DNA of 17,615 nucleotides from CAYLZO01 sp964387775 (GTDB taxonomy: Bacteria; Chloroflexota; Anaerolineae; JAAYZQ01), in the NCBI GenBank assembly GCA_964387775.1, contig CAYLZO010000098.1, positions 1-17,615 on the forward strand. Reading direction: 5' to 3'. The notes beneath the pieces were generated by a model, which saw only the letters and a list, made by a program, of their open reading frames with translations, was not told where the DNA came from and did no database searches. How positions within the stretch are numbered: position 1 is the first letter of the stretch; each line of letters starts with the position of its first letter. Shown one piece after another: positions 1-7,566 of the stretch. The position numbers were made by a program, and so were the translations under genes.

Positions 1-425
1 ACCGCCGACGACTCGGCCCAGGCCACGTGCTGGCCGAGCGCGGGCACGTGGCCGACGAGGTAGGGCGTGCAGGTGCAGGTCGGCGTGACGCCCAGGGCGG
101 TGTAAGCCTCGATGACGGCCCGCTGCCGCCGGGCAAAGGCTTCGGAAAAGCCCAGCTCGCGCCAGGCGCGCAGGTCCATGCCCGCCGGGTTGAGGGTGGC
201 CGGCACCCGCGCCCGGGCGCCCTGGGCTGCCCAGGCCTCCAGGAATTCGAGCCCGGCGTCGCCCAGGTTCTTGTAGCTCACGCCGCTGACCTGGACACTG
301 GCGACGGGCACCAGGTCGGCCGCGCCATAGATCCGGCCCAGGGCGACGACGATCTCCATCGCCTTTTGCACGCCAGGCCCGGCCTCGCCGGCCAGCATGG
401 CCCGTTCCTCGGCGGTCAGCTTCAT
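1..425 (-). CDS. AcnX-type dehydratase large subunit (5' part), probable phosphomevalonate dehydratase
   Basis: Partial gene: the first 141 codons are present and the frame leaves the window at position 1 with no stop. The product begins MKLTAEERAML and continues with VSGVSYKNLGDAG, then CTCTPYLVGHVP and HVAWAESSAV. These are hallmarks of aconitase X (DUF521) catalytic subunits; the CTPYL cysteine region and the WAESSAV block belong to the Fe-S/substrate site. Known members include the archaeal phosphomevalonate dehydratase large subunit (mevalonate 5-phosphate to trans-anhydromevalonate 5-phosphate) and cis-3-hydroxyproline dehydratase. The ATG (425-423) overlaps the TGA of the upstream UbiD-family gene as ATGA, so the two are translationally coupled. 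That partner favours the mevalonate role (inference). Starting directly with the large-subunit N-terminus suggests a separate small subunit, expected just left of the window. Confidence 0.85.
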   Translation of the reverse strand, partial: MKLTAEERAMLAGEAGPGVQKAMEIVVALGRIYGAADLVPVASVQVSGVSYKNLGDAGLEFLEAWAAQGARARVPATLNPAGMDLRAWRELGFSEAFARRQRAVIEAYTALGVTPTCTCTPYLVGHVPALGQHVAWAESSA

Positions 426-1828
426 TGGCCGGCCTCCAGGTAGCGGTCGAGGTCCACGTCCTCGTAGCGGACCTTGCGGAAACCGGCCCGTTCCGCCTCG
501 CTCAGCGGGCGCCCGGCGGAGTCGGTCCAGGGCACCGTCGCGTCGAGGCCCATCTTGGCCGAGCGGGCCTTTTGGCCGGGGACGAGTTTCGCGGAGGGGC
601 CTGCCCTGAGCGTAGCCGAAGGGTCCAGGCTGCTGCTCGGTTGATCCTCGAACACCATCAAATCGCGGTCGGCCTGGAAGCGGGTGGCGATGGCCCACTC
701 GACGGCCGCCGGGTCGAACAAGTCCACGTCCTCGTCCACGACGACCACGTGCTTGAGCGACGCGTGGCCCCGAAAGGCCGCCTCGGCGGCCCGCCGCCCG
801 TCGTCGGGGCCATGTTTCTTGACCTGGACCACGGCGTGGAGCCAGCTCATGCCGCCGGGCGTGATGCTCACCGCCCGGCAGTCGGCCACCTCGGCCACGG
901 CCTGGAAGAGGGTCGGCTCGCGGGGCAGGCCCATCAGCAGCTTGTGCTCCAGGCCGCCGGGCAGCAGGGCGTGGTAGATGGGCCGGCGGCGGTGGGTCAG
1001 GCAGTCGATCTCGACGACAGGCTGCTGCCGGACGACGTCCCACGTCTCGGTCAGGTCGATGAAGGGCCCCTCGTCGGCCCGCTCGCCCGTGATGCGGCCC
1101 TCCAGCACGGCCTCACATTCGACCGGGACTTCCAGGTCCACGGTCAGGCAGCGGGCCAGGGGCGTCGACGCCAGGGCGTGGGCGATGGCCAGCTCGTCCA
1201 CCCCCTGGGCCGGGCTCATGGCGGCCGCCAGCAGGACGTGAATGGGCACGCCCAGGCAGATGGCGACTTGAAGATCTCGGCCCGCTGCCAGCGCCTTGCG
1301 CAGCGCCGTGTCGGTGCCCCGGCCCTCGACGATGCGGGCCGCGAAGCGGCGGGGGCCGATCTGCATCAGCCGGTGAAAGCTGACGTTGCGGCCCAGGTCG
1401 GGGTCGCGGATGATCGAGATGGCCGAGGTGACGTAGGGACCGCCGTCGCCGGGCAGGTGCTTGAGCAGGGGCAGCGCGTCCAGGTTGGGTTCTCGCTCGA
1501 CGACCTCCTGGCAAGGGGCGTCTACAGCCAGGGGCGGCGGGGCAGGCGCGTTCAGCGCCTCGACCAGGCGGGGGACGATGCCGGCCAGGCCCTGCCGTGA
1601 GCGATCAGTCGAACGGTCAGTGCCCAGCGCCCAGGCAAAGTGCTCGCACCGGGCGCAGACGCCGGTTGCCACGCGCCAGCCGGGCCGCTGCGGGTCTTTG
1701 AACAACAGCGGCCGGCCCTCCAGGGCGTGGACGACGCGGGCCATCTCGAGATGAGGGTCCACCGGCGCGGTGATCCGCGTCAGCCGGCCCTGGGCCTCAG
1801 CCCATTCCAAAAAAGCTCGGAGGCTCAT
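422..1828 (-). CDS. UbiD-family prenyl-FMN-dependent decarboxylase, probable anhydromevalonate phosphate decarboxylase
   Basis: 468 aa from the ATG at 1828. This start is preferred to the in-frame ATG at 1870 because GGAGGAGG (1834-1841) lies 5 nt upstream and MSLRAFLEW is a normal family N-terminus. Family features: NVSFHR (148-153), corresponding to the N-x4-R cofactor/metal motif; DELAIAHAL (211-219); VPVECEAVLEG; DEGPFID (252-258), matching the catalytic EGPFGE block but with Asp at the second carboxylate; and KMGLDATVPW near the C-terminus. UbiD enzymes use prenylated FMN supplied by UbiX, encoded at 2888-3436 on the same strand. Coupling to the AcnX gene suggests decarboxylation of trans-anhydromevalonate 5-phosphate to isopentenyl phosphate (inference). 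Oddity: residues about 402-424 form an extended low-conservation loop, part of which is encoded by a dispersed repeat (600-626). Another aromatic or enoic acid decarboxylase cannot be excluded. Confidence 0.85.
   Translation of the reverse strand: MSLRAFLEWAEAQGRLTRITAPVDPHLEMARVVHALEGRPLLFKDPQRPGWRVATGVCARCEHFAWALGTDRSTDRSRQGLAGIVPRLVEALNAPAPPPLAVDAPCQEVVEREPNLDALPLLKHLPGDGGPYVTSAISIIRDPDLGRNVSFHRLMQIGPRRFAARIVEGRGTDTALRKALAAGRDLQVAICLGVPIHVLLAAAMSPAQGVDELAIAHALASTPLARCLTVDLEVPVECEAVLEGRITGERADEGPFIDLTETWDVVRQQPVVEIDCLTHRRRPIYHALLPGGLEHKLLMGLPREPTLFQAVAEVADCRAVSITPGGMSWLHAVVQVKKHGPDDGRRAAEAAFRGHASLKHVVVVDEDVDLFDPAAVEWAIATRFQADRDLMVFEDQPSSSLDPSATLRAGPSAKLVPGQKARSAKMGLDATVPWTDSAGRPLSEAERAGFRKVRYEDVDLDRYLEAGQ
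600..626. repeat. Dispersed repeat segment embedded in frame in the UbiD-family gene
   Basis: The segment containing CCCTGAGCGTAGCCGAAGGG resembles a short intergenic repeat seen in many bacterial genomes (recognised from memory, not searched). Here it lies inside the decarboxylase coding sequence and on the coding strand reads DPSATLRAGPSA, within a loop between the conserved SSLDPSA and KMGLDAT blocks. It keeps the reading frame. Confidence 0.45.
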
Positions 1829-1833
1829 GTCCC

Positions 1834-1841
1834 CCTCCTCC
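1834..1841 (-). promoter_or_regulatory. Shine-Dalgarno sequence deciding the UbiD-family start
   Basis: On the minus strand this reads GGAGGAGG, five bases before the ATG at 1828. It selects that start over the longer frame beginning at 1870, whose extra 14 residues would be translated across the ribosome binding site. Confidence 0.75.
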
Positions 1842-1865
1842 CTGAGTAATGGGGTAATTGCATTT

Positions 1866-2188
1866 GTCATTGCGAGGAGCGTCAGCGACGCGCCGTCCTG
1901 CCAGAGGCACTACGCCCTTGGGGCGCGTGCGGCATCCCGGGGAAGCAATCCCCCCTTGCATAACAGGAGATTGCTTCGCTCCGCTNNNNNNNNNNNNNNN
2001 NNNNNNNNNNNNNNNNNNNNNNNNNNNNNNNNNNNNNNNNNNNNNNNNNNNNNNNNNNNNNNNNNNNNNNNNNNNNNNNNNNNNNCGCAATGACAGGTGC
2101 GAAAGGCTCGCAATGACAGGTGCGAAAGGCTCGCAATGACAGGTGCGAAAGGCTCGCAATGACGGGTGCGAAAGGCTCGCAATGACGG
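1866..2188. repeat. MITE-like GTCATTGCGAG element, copy 1, with tandem 23-bp right end and assembly gap
   Basis: The left end GTCATTGCGAG (1866-1876) is mirrored by CTCGCAATGAC at the right. The interior has AAGCAATC and GATTGCTTCG in opposite orientation. After the gap the right end is repeated in tandem: four 23-bp units start at 2086, 2109, 2132 and 2155 (each beginning CGCAATGAC and ending GCGAAAGGCT), and a partial fifth starts at 2178. There is no transposase and no credible ORF. The 439-bp stretch 1829-2267 therefore holds the ubiD ribosome binding site, this element and the Uma2 promoter, with no gene. Confidence 0.8.
1986..2085. other. Assembly gap (100 Ns)
   Basis: Exactly 100 Ns, a usual placeholder length, so the true size is unknown. 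The gap lies inside the repeat element next to the 23-bp tandem array, which is the likely cause of the assembly break. Any reading frame crossing it is meaningless. Confidence 0.98.
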
Positions 2189-2198
2189 GTGCAATGCC

Positions 2199-2227
2199 TT
2201 GCGATCCGCTCACTTCTCGGGTATAAT
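2199..2227 (+). promoter_or_regulatory. Sigma-70-type promoter of the Uma2 gene
   Basis: TTGCGA (2199-2204) and a perfect TATAAT (2222-2227) are separated by 17 bp. Transcription would start near 2234, giving a leader of about 34 nt before the ATG at 2268. The promoter begins about 10 bp after the end of the repeat array. Confidence 0.75.
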
Positions 2228-2267
2228 ACCACAAGGTCGAGATTTGGCTAGAATTGAAGGTGAGACC

Positions 2268-2882
2268 ATGCACGTGCTGACGCGAGTCGAAGTGGCGGAA
2301 CGGATGAGCACCGACGAGTTCCTCCGCTACGCGCCGGAAGACCAAAAAGCAGAACTGATAGATGGAGTGATGACCGTGGCTTCCCCACCTTTGGACATTC
2401 ACGAACGGTTGCAGATTTTCCTGATCCGCTTGCTTGCCGGCTACGTCGAGCAGCACGACCTGGGCGAGATCCGGGGCTCGCGCACGCCCATGATCCTGGC
2501 CGACGACCAGGTGTTCGAGCCGGACATCCTCTACGTCGCCCGCGAGCGCGTGGGCCTCATCGAAGAGAAAGGCGTCTTTGGCGCGCCCGAACTCATCGTC
2601 GAGATCCTGTCGGCCGGGACGGCGCCCCACGACCGGGGACCCAAGTTCCGCGCCTACGAGCGGGCCGGCGTGCCTGAAGTGTGGCTCATCGACCCCCACG
2701 GCCCCCTGGGCACCGAGTTTTTCCACCGGCGCGAGGGCCGGCTGGAGCCGGTCATGCCCGACGCCGAGGGTGTCCTTCGCTCCGTCGGGCTGCCCGGCTT
2801 TGCCATTCGGGTCGACTGGCTGTGGCCCAAAGAGCGCTTCCTCCCCATCGCCCAGGCCCTCCGCGAGGTCGAACGCCTCTAG
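2268..2882 (+). CDS. Uma2-family (DUF820) putative endonuclease
   Basis: 204 aa from the ATG at 2268, with AAGGTGAG a few bases upstream. The frame is open further upstream, but that part lies in the promoter and repeat. Family features are the N-terminal FLRYAPEDQKAELIDGVM segment, EPDILYV (Asp86), PELIVEILS (Glu112) and DRGPKFRAYERAGVPEVWLID (Lys126). Together these form the PD-(D/E)xK-like nuclease core of Uma2 proteins. The family is common in Cyanobacteria and Chloroflexota, often in many copies per genome, and its physiological role is mostly unknown. It is transcribed against its neighbours: its TAG (2880-2882) converges on the ubiX stop (2888-2890) with only 5 bp between. It interrupts what would otherwise be a ubiX-ubiD-acnX run, which suggests insertion or rearrangement. 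Confidence 0.88.
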   Translation: MHVLTRVEVAERMSTDEFLRYAPEDQKAELIDGVMTVASPPLDIHERLQIFLIRLLAGYVEQHDLGEIRGSRTPMILADDQVFEPDILYVARERVGLIEEKGVFGAPELIVEILSAGTAPHDRGPKFRAYERAGVPEVWLIDPHGPLGTEFFHRREGRLEPVMPDAEGVLRSVGLPGFAIRVDWLWPKERFLPIAQALREVERL

Positions 2883-2887
2883 CGCGC

Positions 2888-3436
2888 TCATTCCCCCCAG
2901 CGCCGGTACAACCCGTGCTCGAGGCCCAGCACGTCGAGCACCTTGCCCACGAAAAAATCGGTCACGTCGTCGAGGGTCTGCGGCTGCGGATAGTAGGCCA
3001 CCATCGGCGGCAGGAGGATGGCCCCCGCCAGCCGCGCCCGGCGCATATTCTCGATGGCCGGCAGCGACAGCGGCGTCTCGCGGGGCATGAGGACCAGCGG
3101 CCGGCCCAGCCGCAGCATGACCTCGGCCACGCGCACGATGAGGTCGTCGGCGTAGCCGTGGGCCACCGCCGCCAGGGTTTTCATCGAGCAGGGGGCCACG
3201 ACCATGGCCTCCGGGGCTCGCGACGAGCTGGCGATGGGCGCGGTGAAATCTGCCGCGTCCCAGCGGTGCGTCGCCGGCAGCGAGACCTCCCCGCCCACCT
3301 CGTGGCTCAGCACGGCCTCGCCGCCCCGCGACACGATGAGGTGGACGGTGTGCGCCTCCTGCTCGGCCAGGACCGCCAGCAGCCGGGCGCCGATGGCGAC
3401 GCCGGAGGCCCCCGTGAGGGCTACGACGAGTTCCAT
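2888..3436 (-). CDS. ubiX: UbiX flavin prenyltransferase
   Basis: 182 aa, full length for the family. UbiX transfers a dimethylallyl group from dimethylallyl monophosphate to FMN and makes prenylated FMN, the cofactor of UbiD enzymes. Visible signatures are LTGASGV (about 8-14) at the FMN phosphate site, APIASSS, the APCSMKTLAAVAHGYADDL block (about 81-99), MPRETPLSLPAIENM (about 117-131) and PYYPQP-like VAYYPQPQTLDD near the end. The ATG at 3436 has GGGAG about 6 nt upstream. It lies upstream of the UbiD-family gene on the same strand but is separated from it by the oppositely oriented Uma2 gene and a repeat, so co-transcription through that region is doubtful. The client enzyme is very probably the neighbouring UbiD-family protein. 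Confidence 0.93.
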   Translation of the reverse strand: MELVVALTGASGVAIGARLLAVLAEQEAHTVHLIVSRGGEAVLSHEVGGEVSLPATHRWDAADFTAPIASSSRAPEAMVVAPCSMKTLAAVAHGYADDLIVRVAEVMLRLGRPLVLMPRETPLSLPAIENMRRARLAGAILLPPMVAYYPQPQTLDDVTDFFVGKVLDVLGLEHGLYRRWGE

Positions 3437-3496
3437 CCTCCACTCCCCATCTGAAGAAGAGACCTAGCACACCACGGCGCAAATGTCGCCCCGGTT

Positions 3497-3632
3497 GTCA
3501 TTGCGAGGAGCAGAGCGACGAAGCAATCTTTTTTTTTGAACAACCGGTTTCTCTCTCATAACCGGAGATTGCTTCGCCGCAAACGACGCGGCTCGCAACG
3601 ACACGGCTCGCAACGACGCGGCTCGCAATGAC
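3497..3632. repeat. MITE-like GTCATTGCGAG element, copy 2, with tandem 15-bp right end
   Basis: The left end GTCATTGCGAG (3497-3507) is followed by CGACGAAGCAATCT. The opposite arm AGATTGCTTCGC leads to CTCGCAATGAC (3622-3632). Near the right end a 15-bp unit (ACGACGCGGCTCGCA and one variant) is repeated three times at 3583, 3598 and 3613. The interior has a T9 run and an AACCGG palindrome. No ORF is credible. Within 3437-3780 I see only this element, a hairpin (3676-3696) and the L25 terminator. Confidence 0.8.
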
Positions 3633-3675
3633 GGAACCGGGACACGACTTGCGCCCCTGTGCACTAGCTTGCTCG

Positions 3676-3696
3676 CGGCGGATGTCCCATCCGCCG
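3676..3696. repeat. Small hairpin repeat
   Basis: Perfect 9-bp stem CGGCGGATG/CATCCGCCG with a TCC loop. A related hairpin, GCGGATG-GCA-CATCCGC, occurs at 4733-4749, so this looks like a dispersed REP-like palindrome rather than a gene-specific signal. Confidence 0.6.
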
Positions 3697-3720
3697 GCGC
3701 GCCAGAATTGCCTCTACCAC

Positions 3721-3762
3721 AAGAAAAAGGATCACGTCCCAACGGCTGTGACGTGATCCTTT
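3721..3762 (-). terminator. Intrinsic terminator of the L25 gene
   Basis: A 13-bp perfect stem AAAGGATCACGTC (3726-3738) and GACGTGATCCTTT (3750-3762) encloses an 11-nt loop. Read on the minus strand it is followed by TTTTTCTTG. It starts 19 nt after the L25 stop codon. Confidence 0.88.
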
Positions 3763-3780
3763 CCACGATCCAACGCGCTT

Positions 3781-4476
3781 CTAATCCTCTTCTTCAAAGC
3801 CCTCTTCGACGGCCCCCTCGGCTCCTTCCTCGACCATTTCCATTTCCTCGGGCAGGACCCCCTCGGGCAGCTCCAGCTCCTCTTCCGCTTCTGCCTCTTC
3901 CTCCAACGCCATGGCGGCCCGCGGCGGCACGACGCTGACGACGACCTCGTCCAGATCGGCCAGGAGGGTCACCCCCGCCGGGACTGTCAGGTCGCCGATG
4001 GTGATGCTGTCATCCATCTTTTCCAGGCCCGAGACGTCCACCGTGATAGAGTTGATCAGCTCGGTGGGCAGGCACTCGACCTCGATCTGGTTCAGGGGCT
4101 GGACCAATACCGCTTCACCCGACTCGACCAGGGGCGAGATGCCCGTGATCTCGACGCGGGGCGAGGTCTTGATCGTCTGGTCCAGCCGTACCCGGTAGAA
4201 ATCCACGTGTTGCAGGCGGCTGGTCAGCACGTCGCGCTGGACCTCGCGGGCGAGCACCACGTAGGGCTCGGACTCACCGTCGAGGCGCAGGTCGATCAGA
4301 GACGTGCCCCCGGCCTGCTGCAAGACCTTGTAGAGCTCGATCTCTTCCAGCTTGATCGGCGTGGAGGGCAGGTCCGAGCTGTAGAGCACCGCCGGGACCC
4401 AACCCTCGGCCCGCAGGCGCTTGACCTTTTTGCCGCGAATTTCTCGTTTTTCTGCCAATAATTCAATATTGTCCAT
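3781..4476 (-). CDS. rplY: 50S ribosomal protein L25/Ctc, CTC-type with acidic tail
   Basis: 231 aa. The N-terminal L25 domain (about 1-93, beginning MDNIELLAEKREIRGKKVKRLRAEG and including VPAVLYS and QHVDFYRV) binds 5S rRNA. A TL5-type C-terminal beta domain follows (about 95-190, with PLNQIEVECLPTELI and SITIGDLTVPAGV). The last 40 residues are almost all Glu, Gly, Val and Met. The two-domain CTC form is typical outside the enterobacteria and is often stress-linked. The start at 4476 has GGGAG (4484-4488 region) at normal distance. A near-consensus promoter lies upstream and a strong terminator downstream, so this is a monocistronic unit. The very long acidic tail is common in the family but is long here. 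Confidence 0.93.
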   Translation of the reverse strand: MDNIELLAEKREIRGKKVKRLRAEGWVPAVLYSSDLPSTPIKLEEIELYKVLQQAGGTSLIDLRLDGESEPYVVLAREVQRDVLTSRLQHVDFYRVRLDQTIKTSPRVEITGISPLVESGEAVLVQPLNQIEVECLPTELINSITVDVSGLEKMDDSITIGDLTVPAGVTLLADLDEVVVSVVPPRAAMALEEEAEAEEELELPEGVLPEEMEMVEEGAEGAVEEGFEEED

Positions 4477-4508
4477 GTTCCGTCTCCCAGTTGACTAAAA
4501 TCACGACG

Positions 4509-4526
4509 GCCGGGCTCGTGCCCGGC
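4509..4526 (-). promoter_or_regulatory. Hairpin in the L25 leader
   Basis: GCCGGGC-TCGT-GCCCGGC forms a 7-bp stem with a 4-nt loop between the promoter and start codon of the L25 gene. It may influence leader stability or translation. No T-run follows on the minus strand close enough to make it a classic terminator. Confidence 0.4.
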
Positions 4527-4538
4527 ACAAACCGCCCT

Positions 4539-4567
4539 ATTCTAATTCAAAGGTCGCCTTTCGTCAA
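4539..4567 (-). promoter_or_regulatory. Promoter of the L25 gene
   Basis: On the minus strand, TTGACG (4567-4562) and TAGAAT (4544-4539) are 17 bp apart. Transcription would start near 4532, giving a leader of about 56 nt that contains the hairpin at 4509-4526. Confidence 0.75.
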
Positions 4568-4569
4568 AA

Positions 4570-4816
4570 TCGCCGCCTGCCCAGACCCTATCGAAAGGCC
4601 AACAGGCAGGGCTCCCCTGTGCCGGGACGCAGGACAGGCCACACCCGGCCGATGCCACTCTACAGTTTTGCGCCATACGCCCGGATCGGGCATTCGAAGC
4701 AAACCGATCCGGTGGGTCAACACACGCTCAAAGCGGATGGCACATCCGCGTTGGTGGGGCGCAGAGCAAGCCCTCTGCCTTTGCGTTCTGCTGCGAAAGC
4801 CCGGATTACGTGAAGC
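4570..4816. other. Hairpin-rich intergenic region with no recognisable gene
   Basis: Between the two divergent promoters I find several perfect inverted repeats: CCTGCC/GGCAGG (4576-4610), CCGGATCGG/CCGATCCGG (4681-4712, 14-nt loop), GCGGATG/CATCCGC (4733-4749, 3-nt loop) and GCAGAG/CTCTGC (4761-4778). The open frames here have no family features and no ribosome binding site. It may be decayed sequence, REP-like repeats or an unknown structured RNA. Confidence 0.5.
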
Positions 4817-4845
4817 TTGCGCCAGGCTTTGATTTGTGGTACACT
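4817..4845 (+). promoter_or_regulatory. Probable promoter of the cheB/cheR signalling cluster
   Basis: TTGCGC (4817-4822) and TACACT (4840-4845) are 17 bp apart. Transcription would start near 4852, giving a leader of about 119 nt before the cheB ATG at 4971. Confidence 0.55.
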
Positions 4846-4970
4846 GGACCGAGAATTGGTAACCCTGAACCCACAACAAGCTGCTTTGAACCAACAGACA
4901 ACCCCCGACCGGCCGCCGGTCGGGCCGCGTCGAATCGCGCCGGACGGGCGCGAAGAACAGAGATAGAAGC

Positions 4971-5591
4971 ATGGCAGAGGACCAAAGCGAAAAGAAACCC
5001 GCGGACGTGGCCGACGCCGCCTTCGAGATCGTGGCCCTGGCCGCCTCGGCCGGGGGGCTGGCCGCCCTGAGCAAGGTCCTCGGCGCGCTGCCTGCCGAGT
5101 TCCCGACGCCCATCGCCGTCGTCCAGCACCTGGACCCCCGCCACCGCAGCCTCATGGCCGAGATCCTGGGCAAACGCACGCCCCTGGAGGTGCGCCAGGC
5201 CCAGGAGGGCGACGAGCTGCACGCTGGCTGGGTCTACATCGCGCCGCCCGACCACCACCTGCTGGTCAACGGCGACGGCACGTTGTCCCTCTCCCACTCG
5301 GAAATGGTCCACTTTGTGCGGCCCTCGGCCGACCTGCTCTTTGAATCGATGGCCGCCGGCTATGGCGAGCGGGCCATTGCCGTGGTGCTGACCGGCACCG
5401 GCAGCGACGGCGACATGGGCGTCCAGGCCGTCAAGGAACAGGGCGGCACGGTCATTGCCCAGAGCGAGGAAACGGCCGAGTATTTCGGCATGCCCGGCGC
5501 GGCCATCGCCACCAAGAGTGTCGATTTCGTCCTCGACCTGGACGAGATCGCCCCGGCCCTGGTCACGCTGGTGATGGGGGAGGGTAAATGA
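4971..5591 (+). CDS. cheB: Stand-alone CheB-type protein-glutamate methylesterase
   Basis: 206 aa containing only the CheB catalytic domain, with no receiver domain. The catalytic triad is visible: Ser26 in AASAGGL, His53 in VVQHLDP and Asp146 in LTGTGSDGDMG. Other family blocks are YIAPPDHHLLV (89-99) and RPSADLLFESMA (117-128). Such enzymes hydrolyse glutamyl methyl esters on receptor-type proteins. No chemoreceptor, CheA or CheW is encoded nearby, so the substrate is unknown and may be a partner in this cluster. CheB, CheR and PAS modules are often fused in one protein; here CheB is separate, and a repeat element fills the 112-bp interval before cheR. An ATG with an AGAGATAGAAG-like purine-rich stretch upstream supports the start. 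Confidence 0.9.
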   Translation: MAEDQSEKKPADVADAAFEIVALAASAGGLAALSKVLGALPAEFPTPIAVVQHLDPRHRSLMAEILGKRTPLEVRQAQEGDELHAGWVYIAPPDHHLLVNGDGTLSLSHSEMVHFVRPSADLLFESMAAGYGERAIAVVLTGTGSDGDMGVQAVKEQGGTVIAQSEETAEYFGMPGAAIATKSVDFVLDLDEIAPALVTLVMGEGK

Positions 5592-5594
5592 TCA

Positions 5595-5685
5595 TCATCT
5601 GTCACAATCGGGGATTGCTTCCCCTCGGCCTGGCTCGGGACAGGCGGCCCAAACGACGGGCCTCGCAATGACGTGAGACAGATGA
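5595..5685. repeat. MITE-like element, copy 3, between cheB and cheR
   Basis: The right end CTCGCAATGAC (5662-5672) matches copies 1 and 2, and GGGATTGCTTCCCC matches their interior. The left end is degenerate (GTCACAATCGG). It is bounded by a perfect 9-bp inverted repeat, TCATCTGTC (5595-5603) and GACAGATGA (5677-5685). It fills almost the whole gap between the two genes. Confidence 0.7.
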
Positions 5686-5703
5686 GCCAGAAGAAGAGGC
5701 TGA

Positions 5704-7562
<1,859 letters not shown>

Positions 7563-7566
<4 letters not shown>

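Noticed and set aside
27..1600. Plus-strand open frames at 27-443 and 425-1600
   Set aside because: They are antisense to clear AcnX and UbiD-family genes, have no recognisable domains and show compositional features of GC-rich shadow frames.
2086..2188. CRISPR array
   Set aside because: The 23-bp units are contiguous with no spacers, there are no cas genes, and the unit is part of a MITE-like element terminus.
1797..3482. 561-codon minus-strand frame
   Set aside because: It runs through the N gap and repeat arrays and lies out of frame with ubiX and the UbiD-family gene.
4547..5179. 210-codon minus-strand frame in the intergenic region
   Set aside because: It spans the L25 and cheB promoters and the cheB 5' end and has no family motif or ribosome binding site.
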